NCBI GenBank assembly: GCA_934096015.1
Contig: CAKOLD010000045.1
Span: 1 to 6,515 of the forward strand
DNA: 6,515 nt
From: an uncultured Bacilli bacterium
GTDB taxonomy: Bacteria; Bacillota_I; Bacilli_A; RF39; UBA660
Reading direction: 5' to 3'
Part shown: positions 5,650 through 6,515 of the stretch, in pieces
How positions within the stretch are numbered: the first letter of the stretch is position 1
Layout: every line of letters starts with the position of its first letter
Translations under genes and position numbers: made by a program
Notes under the pieces: model-generated
The model's input: the letters and a program-made list of their open reading frames with translations, nothing else
The model's database searches: none
What the model was told of the DNA's origin: nothing

Positions 5650-6515
5650 AGTTAGTGGCGATAGTTTTGATAGTTGTCTAAGGCCTCAATTTATAAAAGA
5701 ATATATAGGTCAAACCGAAGTAAAAGAAAATATAAAAATTTTTATTGAAGCGGCAAAAATGCGTAATGAATCTCTTGATCATGTTTTATTATATGGCCCT
5801 CCTGGACTAGGTAAAACTACGCTAGCTCATATTATTGCAAACGAACTCGGAAGCAATATCAAAACTACTACTGGTCCCAGTATTGAAAAAAGTGGCGATT
5901 TAGCAGCAATATTATCAAATTTAGAACCAGGGGACGTTTTATTTATTGATGAGATTCATAGAATTCCTAAATTTATTGAAGAAATACTATATCCAGCTAT
6001 GGAAGATTTTGAACTTGATATTGTTGTGGGGACTGAAGGCAACAGTAGGAGCATAAAAATTGATTTGCCCCCCTTTACATTAGTTGGAGCGACAACTAGA
6101 GCTGGAGACATTTCTAGTCCTCTTCGAGATAGATTTGGTATTGTTTCTAAATTAAATTATTACAGTACTGAAGAACTTACAAAAATCATTAAAAGAACAA
6201 GTAGAGTTATGAATATGGAAATTACTAATGAAGCTGCAAGTATTTTAGCAAAAAGAAGTAGAAAAACACCTAGAATTGCCAATAGGCTATTTAAAAGAGT
6301 GAGGGATTTTGCTAGTGTAGTTGGGGATGGTATTATTGATGAAAAAATAACTTTAGAAGCTTTAACCAGACTAAAAGTTGATGATTACGGACTTGATCAA
6401 GTTGATTTAGAATACCTAACTAGTTTAGCCAACAAATTTGGTGGTGGTCCTGTTGGCTTAGAAACTATAGCTGCCAGTATTGGTGAAGAAGTTTCAACTA
6501 TAGAAGATGTAGTAG
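5621..6515 (+). CDS. ruvB: Holliday junction branch migration ATPase RuvB, 3'-truncated by window end
   Basis: The first 298 residues are present of about 335 expected; the gene runs off the window. RuvB is a AAA+ hexameric ring motor that, loaded by RuvA, drives branch migration of Holliday junctions. Visible motifs are Walker A GPPGLGKTT (59-67), Walker B LFIDEIHR (107-114, Asp110/Glu111), sensor 1 GATTRAG (156-162), the arginine finger region PLRDRFG (167-173), and sensor 2 TPRIANRLFKRVRDF (216-230). The winged-helix domain follows with FGGGPVGLETIAASIGEE (273-290). The start is the ATG inside the end of tdk, preceded by AAGGTG within tdk. The 29-bp overlap in another frame suggests translational coupling to tdk. 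It completes the ruvA-tdk-ruvB operon. No substituted key residues were seen. Confidence 0.97.
   Translation, partial: MEERLISVDEVSGDSFDSCLRPQFIKEYIGQTEVKENIKIFIEAAKMRNESLDHVLLYGPPGLGKTTLAHIIANELGSNIKTTTGPSIEKSGDLAAILSNLEPGDVLFIDEIHRIPKFIEEILYPAMEDFELDIVVGTEGNSRSIKIDLPPFTLVGATTRAGDISSPLRDRFGIVSKLNYYSTEELTKIIKRTSRVMNMEITNEAASILAKRSRKTPRIANRLFKRVRDFASVVGDGIIDEKITLEALTRLKVDDYGLDQVDLEYLTSLANKFGGGPVGLETIAASIGEEVSTIEDVV

Noticed and set aside
1..6515. CRISPR array, tRNA, rRNA, insertion sequence, phage or toxin-antitoxin module
   Set aside because: No regularly spaced repeats, no tRNA-like cloverleaf, no terminal inverted repeats and no transposase, integrase or toxin motifs were seen in either strand.

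Overview
The window is AT-rich DNA with short intergenic gaps and low-GC Bacillota gene content. YlbD, YlbE, a DUF2624/YqfT-like protein and a YjcZ-type mini membrane protein are families known from spore-forming Bacilli. The truncated surface protein at the left edge resembles repeat families I associate with uncultured gut Bacilli/Mollicutes relatives (RF39-like); that placement is inference from memory, not a search. Stop usage fits the standard bacterial code: tdk ends at TGA at the expected family length.

Layout. 1-1359 (+): 3' part of a large surface protein (5' end outside the window). 1407-2000 (+): ylbD and ylbE, 6 bp apart. 2039-2917 (+): nfo (endonuclease IV) with all nine metal ligands. 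2886-3164 (-): DUF2624/YqfT-like gene, convergent with and overlapping the nfo end. 3165-3258: divergent promoter region. 3259-4152 (+): an unrecognised 297-aa protein with a transglutaminase-like Cys/His/Asp triad, ending in a probable bidirectional terminator. 4183-4359 (-): a 58-aa YjcZ-like membrane miniprotein. 4360-4494: second divergent promoter region. 4495 to the window end (+): ruvA, tdk, ruvB, tightly packed and probably one operon.

How the genes work together. RuvA and RuvB form the Holliday-junction branch-migration motor, Nfo repairs abasic sites, and Tdk salvages thymidine, so the right half and nfo share a DNA maintenance theme. The three or four spore-associated small genes suggest a sporulating organism or one descended from sporulators.

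Most notable points. (1) tdk is split by a -1 frameshift exactly at an in-frame A_AAA_AAG heptamer, the classic bacterial slippery sequence; it may be a homopolymer error, a recent lesion, or slippage-dependent expression. (2) tdk lies between ruvA and ruvB. (3) The 297-aa protein has a transglutaminase-fold active-site signature without a secretion signal. I see no mobile element, CRISPR array, tRNA or rRNA, and no clear evidence of a wholly new multi-gene system.
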